From positions 1 to 26,027 of IMG/VR virus record IMGVR_UViG_3300042566_000175: a stretch of 26,027 nt of DNA; one strand, written 5' to 3'. This document shows, one piece after another, positions 19,119-25,462 of the stretch. A program made the position numbers and the translations under genes. The first letter of the stretch is position 1, and every line of letters begins with the position of its first letter. Source of the stretch: a virus. The notes below the pieces were generated by a model. That model had not been told where the DNA came from and searched no databases. It saw nothing but the letters and a program-made list of their open reading frames with translations.

Positions 19119-21432
19119 TTTGTATAATTATAATTAAATCTCCTAAATTACTTCTTATTCCGCAGTTTCTTTCCGGTCCTACGTTATTTATAAGTTCTAC
19201 GTCTAAATATGTATCTCCCTCTATTAGTTGCTTTATCATTCCGTCCGGATCATATTCTATACTCCAGGTTAAAGGCTCTGCTGATACCGTATTAAATCTA
19301 ATAATCTTAATAGTATTGTCTGTTATTCTTACTGTACTATTATCGTAGTCTATAGTTCTAAAATCCTGTATCAACTCGAAGTCACTCTCAAAGGTAGTTA
19401 GGTCTGTAGTGTACTGATTAATAACGTATCTCTTATCTCGTATTACTATCCTATCATTTAGCTGTAGGTTTAATAATTCCGAATATGGTAAACGCATTTT
19501 GATTTTTAACATTCTAGACTTAATCGAATACAAGTTATTTAAATACTCTAAATAGTAATTAGCGAATAACGTATTATCTATTATACCTCCATATACCGTA
19601 CTATACTCTAGTCCAAAGTTTAAAGTATTTTTCTCAAAGTCTTGGTTTCTATCCTGCATATCATTAGAGAATAGATTAGCAGTTACTAGACTAGCTGTAC
19701 TAGATCCATCGTTTAAATAGATACTCGTATTAAAATTCCCTGAGTAATACAAAATAATAGGCTTTGGCTTATAAGGTACAAAGTCTGGCTTTAAAGCATA
19801 ACCTACATTCAAAGGAGCCGTTACCATTTGTAAAGTCTCAAAAGGTAGTTTTATGTTATAGTCAGATCCGTCATTATTAAACTGATATGTTAAATTACCA
19901 TACTCTCTAGCATTTGTATTCCAAAAATTACGATTAATAAACGATTCACTTTTTTCGTACTCAAAGTTAACTTTCTTATATGGTTTGATTCTCTCAAAAT
20001 CTAAGCTATCAAAAACGCAATACTGACTAAAGTCTTTTATCTGTCCCTCATAATACCAATCCTCTAGCTGCTGTAAAGTAAAGTTTACTCCGTCCTCTGA
20101 GTATGCTGTTAGATTAAACATTTTTAAAATACCCGTAAAGAAATCTGTAACTTTTATATCCGGTGCATTATTAGTCAAATCTATATTTGAGGATGCTGTA
20201 CTTCCTGCTGATCCCGATAAGATAGTAAATTCAGTTGTACCTCCACTAGAGCTATACTGATAGTATTTAGCATTATAAGTATAGGTATATGTAGTAGCTA
20301 CTCCTGTTTGAATCTCAAAGTAATAAACTCCTAACCCCATACTTTGGTTAATCTGAAATGTAACGTTTGTCCCGATAGCAGATAAGCTAGTAAATAAATC
20401 ATTATCCTTATAGACTCTCAAAGTATAAGTATTGGAAGTAGCGAAAGTAATATTTAAATTGAATACTCCATTATATCTCGAATTGGCACCATCAAAGAAA
20501 CGGACTACGTTTATCCTATTATCTATAAGATTAAACCATCCGTTCATATTGTTAGCATACGTTATAAGGGTAGGGATAGACGCAAAGTTTAAACTCCTTG
20601 CCTCGTTGTTTTTCATCCATACATAAGCCTTATCAAATCTCTCATCACTTAAGAAACTCCCTGTAAAAGTTATATTATACTTAGACTCTAACGCCTCAAA
20701 TACTTTAGAAACTTTTAAAGCAGGGAATAGGTCTGTATATATTACAGCTCCAGCAGGACTTAGAATATTGTTAGTAGTTACTCCTGTACTAGTCCATACT
20801 CTATCCGAAGTAATCAAAGGAAACATAACGTCATCTAAAAGAGTATCTTTTACTTTAGTCTTAACACTAGCACCCGAATAGCTAAAGGTATAATCGTTTA
20901 ATGTTTCTACGTCTTTTAAACGGTCCTCTTTGAACTTATCCGTTAACGATAATAGGTTACCATAGAAAGTAATTTTATAGTCCTCTACTCTATTATTTCT
21001 AATTGTAGCAGATTCTAGTTGCCACTTTCCTTTTCTGAAATTCTGAGTATCTATCTCTATGTATCCATCGTATCTTAGATTCTGATCGTATCCGTCCTCT
21101 AAGCTGTTTTCATACCAATGCCTAAATATCTCATTATTGTTATCACTTGCCGGAATAGTAAACGTCTGAGAATAATCTGTAAATACTTTCGATATATCGT
21201 TAATATTTTGGATCGAACTTGTTACGCTAATTTTCTCGTCATTAAATAACTCAATACGATTAAAGGTATCAAAGTATCCTGCTGTACCTCCTAAGTCATT
21301 TAGAATATCCTCACAGCAATTAAAAGCCTCAAAGACTCCTCCGTCTGCTATAACCCTATCTCTAAATACGATAGCACTAGCATTGGTTAGATCCTGATAT
21401 TTAAACGTTTTTATATATAAAGATACTATCAT
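19111..21432 (-). CDS. Tail-tip/baseplate protein, 773 aa
   Basis: Large beta-rich protein. After a short lead it has FRDRVIADGGVFEAFNCCED (about 23-42), a motif shared with the NTIGWGQ protein. Then IQNINDISKVFTDYSQTFTI and PASDNNNEIFRHWYENSLED, then DGYIEIDTQNFRKGKWQLES, a block I recognise from central tail proteins of Bacteroidetes phages. The middle has jelly-roll-like strands and the C-terminus reads KIKMRLPYSELLNLQLNDRI. It probably forms the hub of the tail tip that connects tube and fibres. It overlaps the upstream 331-aa tail gene by ATGA and lies upstream of the tape measure gene. Confidence 0.75.
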   Translation of the reverse strand: MIVSLYIKTFKYQDLTNASAIVFRDRVIADGGVFEAFNCCEDILNDLGGTAGYFDTFNRIELFNDEKISVTSSIQNINDISKVFTDYSQTFTIPASDNNNEIFRHWYENSLEDGYDQNLRYDGYIEIDTQNFRKGKWQLESATIRNNRVEDYKITFYGNLLSLTDKFKEDRLKDVETLNDYTFSYSGASVKTKVKDTLLDDVMFPLITSDRVWTSTGVTTNNILSPAGAVIYTDLFPALKVSKVFEALESKYNITFTGSFLSDERFDKAYVWMKNNEARSLNFASIPTLITYANNMNGWFNLIDNRINVVRFFDGANSRYNGVFNLNITFATSNTYTLRVYKDNDLFTSLSAIGTNVTFQINQSMGLGVYYFEIQTGVATTYTYTYNAKYYQYSSSGGTTEFTILSGSAGSTASSNIDLTNNAPDIKVTDFFTGILKMFNLTAYSEDGVNFTLQQLEDWYYEGQIKDFSQYCVFDSLDFERIKPYKKVNFEYEKSESFINRNFWNTNAREYGNLTYQFNNDGSDYNIKLPFETLQMVTAPLNVGYALKPDFVPYKPKPIILYYSGNFNTSIYLNDGSSTASLVTANLFSNDMQDRNQDFEKNTLNFGLEYSTVYGGIIDNTLFANYYLEYLNNLYSIKSRMLKIKMRLPYSELLNLQLNDRIVIRDKRYVINQYTTDLTTFESDFELIQDFRTIDYDNSTVRITDNTIKIIRFNTVSAEPLTWSIEYDPDGMIKQLIEGDTYLDVELINNVGPERNCGIRSNLGDLIIIIQNA

Positions 21433-22424
21433 ATTACATCGTTAATCAGTCCGTAGTTATATTCAAATTCTATTGTATAGTTTATGTTCTTATCTTTAAT
21501 ATATGTTTTCACGTCTGACGTTTGACTCTTAACTATAGCAGGTTGACCACCTAATAAAACAGTCTCGCTCAATAATAGATCCTGGATAAGTTCGAAATAG
21601 TCCTCATCTACCCATCCGGTATTACAAATTACTTTCTGTTTACCTTGAAAATTAAATCTTTGTTTTTGGCCCTGTAAGACGTTATAATCTATAGACGACG
21701 GCATAAGATTAAAGTCTTTAGAAGTTACCTCTATTGAACTGCTAGACGCCTTAAAAAAGGTAAGGTACTGCCAACCTCCGTAACGATTAACATAAGTACA
21801 AGTTATAGGCGTATATTTAGGCTCACATAACTCCTCACTATAAAATACAAAGTCATCCGGACTGCCATCTATTCCAAAAGTATATGTATCAAAATCGTAT
21901 GGTAGTTTCCACAGTCCATCAGTTGTGGCATAAATATAATTATCTACGTCTCCCGACCAATTATAATCATTTGAATCTAGGAATACATTTATATAAGGCA
22001 CGTCTGTATATCTATACGCTTTTATACCTACATTTACTAAAGGCACTATATCGTCTGTAGTTGAGTAATTATAACCGGTAGGGTACAAAACATAACCATT
22101 TAAACAAACAAACGTCTCATCTGATACCTCTACGTCATCTGAGTAGCTGATCACTTTCATATAGCACCAGGTATTCGGATCTTCTTCTGTAGGTACTGAT
22201 ACCGTAACAGGAGCAATAGGCTTAATAAATTCCTTTGCTAAGTTTGCTACATTCCAACTGATAGAATTTTGAACTACGTTAGGCACATCCTTACTCAAAG
22301 TATATAGCGGAGTAGTAGGCTCTGTATCTCCTTTATTCCACAAAAATACCTCTATCTTTGCATTGGATTGTCCTGGCTCATCTATCTCTATAAAGTACGG
22401 ACTTCTTATAAATATTTTTTTCAT
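21429..22424 (-). CDS. Distal tail protein-like, 331 aa
   Basis: Begins MKKIFIRSPYFIEIDEPGQS, then AKIEVFLWNKGD and ISWNVANLAKEFIKP. These blocks recur in tail-tip proteins of Bacteroidetes siphophages. The rest is beta-rich with many aromatic residues (WQYLTFFKASSSSIEVTSKD, YNVLQGQKQRFNFQGKQKVI, and ELIQDLLLSETVLLGGQPAI near the C-terminus). No enzymatic motif. It is coupled to tail genes on both sides (one-base overlap upstream, ATGA downstream). I infer a distal tail or baseplate ring component. Confidence 0.7.
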   Translation of the reverse strand: MKKIFIRSPYFIEIDEPGQSNAKIEVFLWNKGDTEPTTPLYTLSKDVPNVVQNSISWNVANLAKEFIKPIAPVTVSVPTEEDPNTWCYMKVISYSDDVEVSDETFVCLNGYVLYPTGYNYSTTDDIVPLVNVGIKAYRYTDVPYINVFLDSNDYNWSGDVDNYIYATTDGLWKLPYDFDTYTFGIDGSPDDFVFYSEELCEPKYTPITCTYVNRYGGWQYLTFFKASSSSIEVTSKDFNLMPSSIDYNVLQGQKQRFNFQGKQKVICNTGWVDEDYFELIQDLLLSETVLLGGQPAIVKSQTSDVKTYIKDKNINYTIEFEYNYGLINDVI

Positions 22425-22933
22425 TACTTATTCTGTTTTGCTATAAATTGTATCATATCCTCTGCGTCTTTAAATAAGACGTTATCTAATTGGCTCTCTA
22501 GTTTTTTGTATTCCTCTTCAAATGGCTTAGTAAAAAATAACGTAGGTTTAAATCCGTTTTGAAATATACTTCTCGCTATTAAAAACTTTAAACTCTTTCT
22601 ATCTATAAATTTTCCATCCTTGTCTCTCGGTGCTATTCCTTTCTTTACTATCCACTTATCTAACGCACTAGGAGGAGGCATTTTAGTTTTATACGAGTAT
22701 GGAGTAGTATAGGCAGATTTTACTCCGTTAACTCCCTTGTCTACATAATCTCCGTAGTCCTCCATCTCAATACTGAAACTGATAGAGTTTTTAGAGACCT
22801 TAACCTCTCCTCCTCTAATAGAGTTATATAAAGCTCCTGAGCTAATTTTCTTAGCACCCTGTAAGTTTTTCTTTGACTGATTAACTACGTTGTCTCTAAG
22901 CTGCTCTAAAGCCTTTTGTAAATTCTCTAGCAT
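22424..22933 (-). CDS. Tail completion/neck protein, HK97 gp10-like
   Basis: A 169-aa protein with the gp10-type centre: SGALYNSIRGGEVKVSKNSI, DYGDYVDKGVNGVKSAYTTP, and PPPSALDKWIVKKGI, followed by SLKFLIARSIFQNGFKPTLF. YVDKGVxG...PY...PP...LxxWIxxKG...LAxxIxxxIxxxG is a well-known pattern of head-tail joining proteins. N-terminal helix and C-terminal amphipathic helix are present. It overlaps its upstream neighbour by seven bases. Confidence 0.8.
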   Translation of the reverse strand: MLENLQKALEQLRDNVVNQSKKNLQGAKKISSGALYNSIRGGEVKVSKNSISFSIEMEDYGDYVDKGVNGVKSAYTTPYSYKTKMPPPSALDKWIVKKGIAPRDKDGKFIDRKSLKFLIARSIFQNGFKPTLFFTKPFEEEYKKLESQLDNVLFKDAEDMIQFIAKQNK

Positions 22934-23403
22934 ACCGATATATTATTGGCTACGTCTATCTGTAAAGTTGTAACCCATCCGGCTAGTAAGTTCTCGAATC
23001 GGTCCATAAACGCCTCACTCGTAGGCTGTCCATTTAATTGGAATCCATCTCTACCTATAAACCCTCTATTAACCTGCTGAACAAATTTATTTATTACTGA
23101 TAGCTGCGTATTATAGACGTTATGTAAATTATCGTTTCCGTAATATATATCCGTAGTATTATCCTTTGAAATATCTACTATATCCATATTCATAATCGTA
23201 ATAGAATATGTTATAACGTTCTCGTTATGGGTAGCATTATTAATCTGTACGTGAGTCAAAGGGAATATAGTTTGCTTATTTAAGTCTATATCGAATATAT
23301 TACCATAGGTTACAGTATTTACAAACGGACTATCTATGAAGTTATCTCTGATCATATCCGTTATCTTATAAAAGTTCTGTACTCCGAATTCGTTTGTTAT
23401 CAT
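22927..23403 (-). CDS. Probable tail terminator protein, 158 aa
   Basis: Starts MITNEFGVQNFYKITDMIRD, then VNTVTYGNIFDIDLNKQTIF and PLTHVQINNA, alternating strands (ITYSITIMNMDIVDIS), NVYNTQLSVINKFVQQVNRG and RFENLLAGWVTTLQIDV. The NTVTxG..xxIDLxKQTxxPLxH pattern is typical of a tail-terminator-like family in Bacteroidetes phages. Its place between the tail chaperone and gp10-like genes fits. The ATG overlaps the stop of the frameshifted chaperone extension (23400-23402). Confidence 0.7.
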   Translation of the reverse strand: MITNEFGVQNFYKITDMIRDNFIDSPFVNTVTYGNIFDIDLNKQTIFPLTHVQINNATHNENVITYSITIMNMDIVDISKDNTTDIYYGNDNLHNVYNTQLSVINKFVQQVNRGFIGRDGFQLNGQPTSEAFMDRFENLLAGWVTTLQIDVANNISVC

Positions 23404-23660
23404 TTTTTAAATTGTTTTTTTAGTTCCTGATTTTCTAGCTCATCTAACTCCGACTTATACGCCAGGAAGTAAAGGCATTCGTGAATATTTAATTTAGCTA
23501 TATTTCCGTACTTTGTAATATCTCCTCCACTAAGTCTGTAAATTGAGTTATACCAACCCCATTTTGTACTAAATTGAGCTCGTGCTGAAAATTCATTTTG
23601 ACCTCCTCTGTCTGCAAATATTTCAGGGTAGCTTTTGATAACTCGATCCCTAAACGATAA
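23400..23660 (-). CDS. Tail assembly chaperone: -1 frameshift extension (gpGT-like part)
   Basis: An 86-codon stretch in the -1 frame relative to the 220-aa chaperone, with no ATG, GTG or TTG anywhere in it, so it cannot be a separate gene. It reads LSFRDRVIKSYPEIFADRGG, then EFSARAQFSTKWGWYNSIYR, LSGGDITKYGNIAKLNIHEC and LYFLAYKSELDELE before a basic end. The KWGWYxSIY...GDI...LNxHECLxFL...E series is typical of the C-terminal part of tail chaperones in related phages. It joins the upstream frame at the T-run 23659-23667, giving a fusion of about 253 aa. It ends overlapping the tail terminator start. Confidence 0.75.
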   Translation of the reverse strand, partial: LSFRDRVIKSYPEIFADRGGQNEFSARAQFSTKWGWYNSIYRLSGGDITKYGNIAKLNIHECLYFLAYKSELDELENQELKKQFKK

Positions 23661-24160
23661 AAAAAAACCATAGCACTAAAAGCAGCATCTAAAGGCATAT
23701 GTTTCATTACGTCCCAATACCTTTTTATTTGATAGTCTTCTATTAGATATTTGCTCTTATAACTTCCGGATGCAATAGGTCTATATAATACCGCCATCGC
23801 AATATGTAACGTCTCTATACTTCCGATATTAGTATCTATCGTAGTGTACTCGTCGTAGCTTAATTCGTCTAAATTAGTAACAAATCCGAACTTAGTTTCT
23901 AGTATATCAAATCCCTTGACTAGATCCGGCTTTCTATTTAGTAAAGTTGTAAGGTGTCCTACTATACTTTTGACGTCTTTATACTTAATATTAATAGCCT
24001 CTGCATATGGAATATAGCAAAATATCTCTATCATTTTCAACTCTAGAAACGTCTCTATATTCTCTATATTTTTGTTCTGTTCTACTATCTTAATATACTT
24101 CTGGTATTGCTCTAAAGTAATTTCTGATAGATCGTTAGGAATTTTAATATTTACTTTCAT
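23498..24160 (-). CDS. Tail assembly chaperone (gpG-like)
   Basis: A 220-aa protein from the ATG at 24158-24160 (MKVNIKIPNDLSEITLEQYQ); an upstream extension would need a TTG inside the terminator region. The body is helical (YIKIVEQNKNIENIETFLEL), with RKPDLVKGFDILETKFGFVT and ending FFYRLGIELSKATLKYLQTE. Proteins of this place and type bind the tape measure and tube proteins during tail assembly. Codons 166-167 lie on a run of nine T (T TTT TTT slippery heptamer at 23660-23666), where a -1 shift adds the extension described separately. The unshifted form ends in EEILQSTEI. Confidence 0.8.
   Translation of the reverse strand: MKVNIKIPNDLSEITLEQYQKYIKIVEQNKNIENIETFLELKMIEIFCYIPYAEAINIKYKDVKSIVGHLTTLLNRKPDLVKGFDILETKFGFVTNLDELSYDEYTTIDTNIGSIETLHIAMAVLYRPIASGSYKSKYLIEDYQIKRYWDVMKHMPLDAAFSAMVFFYRLGIELSKATLKYLQTEEVKMNFQHELNLVQNGVGITQFTDLVEEILQSTEI
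23659..23667 (-). promoter_or_regulatory. Translational slippery site (T9) for -1 frameshift
   Basis: Nine consecutive T on the coding strand give the zero-frame codons GTT TTT TTT TAT, containing the classic heptamer T TTT TTT. The -1 frame is closed by TAG a few codons upstream and is then open for about 90 codons to 23400. This places the switch at or after this site. Confidence 0.7.
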
Positions 24161-24170
24161 AGGTATTTTA

Positions 24171-24181
24171 TTATATAACGT
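24171..24181 (-). promoter_or_regulatory. ACGTTATAT element before the tail chaperone gene
   Basis: The minus strand reads AACGTTATATAA, ten bases before the chaperone ATG region and 22 bases after the terminator U-run. It matches the core found before three other structural genes. Because a strong terminator lies directly upstream, a promoter is expected here. A TTTG lies further upstream in the terminator tail. Confidence 0.45.
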
Positions 24182-24203
24182 TTCGGCTCTCTGCTTTGTG
24201 AAC

Positions 24204-24232
24204 AAAAAAAAAGGAGCAGCCTAAGCTACCCC
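24204..24232 (-). terminator. Rho-independent terminator before the tail operon
   Basis: In minus-strand RNA, GGGGUAGC and GCUGCUCC pair over all eight positions (two G-U) around a UUAG loop, followed by nine U. This is a strong intrinsic terminator that ends the small-gene transcript started at promoter P4. Confidence 0.9.
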
Positions 24233-24267
24233 TCTCTCCAATCTAACCAATTTTAAACTAACTCTAT

Positions 24268-24366
24268 TTATTCCTCTTCCTCTGAAAAATGCTCTAAACA
24301 ATCTGAGCAAAGGTCTGACCATATATGGTGTCTCTCTGCACCACAGCAACTACTGTACTCTTCCAT
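24268..24366 (-). CDS. Mini zinc-ribbon-like protein, 32 aa
   Basis: A 32-codon frame, MEEYSSCCGAERHHIWSDLC then SDCLEHFSEEEE. Two Cys pairs (CC at 7-8 and CSDC at 20-23) with two His between them make a tiny metal-binding site likely, followed by an acidic tail. I recognise this CCGA...LCxDCxEHF pattern from very small phage proteins. It overlaps the 80-aa gene by 17 bases and is the last gene before the terminator. Function unknown. Confidence 0.7.
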   Translation of the reverse strand: MEEYSSCCGAERHHIWSDLCSDCLEHFSEEEE

Positions 24367-24592
24367 CGTAATAATATTTATAGTATTCGATTATCTTATC
24401 TGTTACCTCTTCCTGTGTGTACCATTTTTTATCTAAGCTAATCTTTCCTCTATTGTTAATCTCTATGTTTACTTTATGTACTTTGATCTTACCTCCGAAA
24501 TAAGTAGGAGCTTTAGGATCTGTTACCGGATATATTTTTATGTTATTATCTAAGCACCACTTCATAGCATTAAACCTCTCGTCTCTACTCAT
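24350..24592 (-). CDS. Hypothetical protein with MKWCLDNNIKIYPV motif, 80 aa
   Basis: The N-terminal segment NAMKWCLDNNIKIYPVTDPK followed by a beta part (GKIKVHKVNIEINNRGKISL) and a C-terminal helix (KIIEYYKYYYDGR) resembles small conserved proteins of flavobacterial phages without known function. Basic, soluble. It overlaps the upstream gene by eight bases. It belongs to the small-gene transcript that starts at P4. Confidence 0.7.
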   Translation of the reverse strand: MSRDERFNAMKWCLDNNIKIYPVTDPKAPTYFGGKIKVHKVNIEINNRGKISLDKKWYTQEEVTDKIIEYYKYYYDGRVQ

Positions 24593-24791
24593 ACAACTGA
24601 TATATAATAATTTCTTTGATCTCTTCTATATCCTCTATTATTAAAATCGGCATTATATTACAATCTCCGAAATAAATAGCATCTATCTCTATCTCTGGAT
24701 ACTCTCCAACCGAAGTACAGCTACTAGGTATATACTCGCCTATTAAGTTGTACTCTATCTCTAGCTCTTCGTCTCTGAATGTAATTAGCAT
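24585..24791 (-). CDS. Hypothetical acidic protein, 68 aa
   Basis: Starts at the ATG at 24789-24791 (MLITFRDEELEIEYNLIGEY); the few codons upstream begin with TTG and are not needed. It is strongly acidic and beta-rich (PEIEIDAIYFGDCNIMPILI, then EDIEEIKEIIIYQL). The charge pattern would suit a DNA mimic or inhibitor of a host protein, but no family is recognised. It overlaps the 51-aa gene by seven bases. Confidence 0.7.
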   Translation of the reverse strand: MLITFRDEELEIEYNLIGEYIPSSCTSVGEYPEIEIDAIYFGDCNIMPILIIEDIEEIKEIIIYQLYE

Positions 24792-24940
24792 AACTCCCAA
24801 TTTAAAACGTAATCCTTAATACTTTGTAATTTGTTCATATCGTAGGTATTACTTCTAGCCTCTGCTAAGCTAATCAATAAATCTAACTGAGCTACTACTA
24901 CGTCTCTCTCTAATTCTGCAATCTGTTCTTTACTTATCAT
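24785..24940 (-). CDS. Small coiled-coil-like protein, 51 aa
   Basis: A 51-codon frame, MISKEQIAELERDVVVAQLD then LLISLAEARSNTYDMNKLQS. Regular spacing of Ile/Leu/Val suggests a helical hairpin. It starts 11 bases after the 59-aa gene ends and overlaps the 68-aa gene by seven bases. Function unknown. Confidence 0.65.
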   Translation of the reverse strand: MISKEQIAELERDVVVAQLDLLISLAEARSNTYDMNKLQSIKDYVLNWELC

Positions 24941-24951
24941 ATCTTTATGTT

Positions 24952-25131
24952 TTAAATAGTTTCGTAATATAATGTAGAGTTTCTTAAAGGCTTAACCATA
25001 GATACAATACCTTTAGATAACCATCTCTGAGCAGATAAACCTGCTTTTAATTCTTGAGGCTCTGGAGTTACTATTTGTTTAACTTCAAATCCTGCGTTAT
25101 CTTCTTTTAAAATGTAAAATTGAATAGTCAT
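24952..25131 (-). CDS. Hypothetical small protein, 59 aa, first gene after promoter P4
   Basis: MTIQFYILKEDNAGFEVKQI, then TPEPQELKAGLSAQRWLSK and a short basic-polar end. It is probably a small alpha/beta protein. Its ATG lies about 28 bases after the P4 -7 box, so it would be the first and most strongly expressed product of this transcript. Glutamate codons favour GAA. First-gene position in an AT-rich promoter island is typical for host-takeover genes, but nothing in the sequence shows a function. Confidence 0.65.
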   Translation of the reverse strand: MTIQFYILKEDNAGFEVKQIVTPEPQELKAGLSAQRWLSKGIVSMVKPLRNSTLYYETI

Positions 25132-25159
25132 ATTTTCTAGTTGTTTTATTATTACCCTA

Positions 25160-25190
25160 CAAAGATATAAACAATTTTTTAATAACCAAA
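25160..25190 (-). promoter_or_regulatory. Bacteroidetes-type promoter P4
   Basis: The minus strand has TTTG (25187-25190), 19 bases, then TATCTTTG (25160-25167). The first 15 bases TTTGGTTATTAAAAA are identical to promoter P1. It lies in a T-rich gap after the 80-aa gene that follows terL and drives the five small genes down to the terminator at 24204-24232. Confidence 0.85.
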
Positions 25191-25219
25191 CATTTTTTAA
25201 ACTTTTTTTTATTTTTTTT

Positions 25220-25462
25220 TTATAATATTATTTTGACTAGGTTTCCATCCTTATCAAATACCTTATCCAAACCGAATACCTTATCTAGATGCTCCAGGAT
25301 ATCGTGTAGACTTCCTAACCTAAATACGTTATTGAAATTACTAAAATCTAGATCTCCTCCTTTATAGGTGTAATACTTATAAAAATAGGTAGCAGTAAAC
25401 TGAGTTGATTTTCTCATCTCTATATACTCCTGTTTTAATTTATCGAATTGCGTATCGTCCAT
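25220..25462 (-). CDS. Hypothetical protein following terL, 80 aa
   Basis: An 80-aa soluble protein: MDDTQFDKLKQEYIEMRKST, aromatic centre TATYFYKYYTYKGGDLDFSN, and C-terminal helix then strand (DILEHLDKVFGLDKVFDKDG, NLVKIIL). It overlaps the end of the terminase gene by 23 bases, so it is translated with it. No family recognised. A packaging accessory role is possible from position only. The downstream gap is very A/T-rich and carries promoter P4. Confidence 0.7.
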   Translation of the reverse strand: MDDTQFDKLKQEYIEMRKSTQFTATYFYKYYTYKGGDLDFSNFNNVFRLGSLHDILEHLDKVFGLDKVFDKDGNLVKIIL

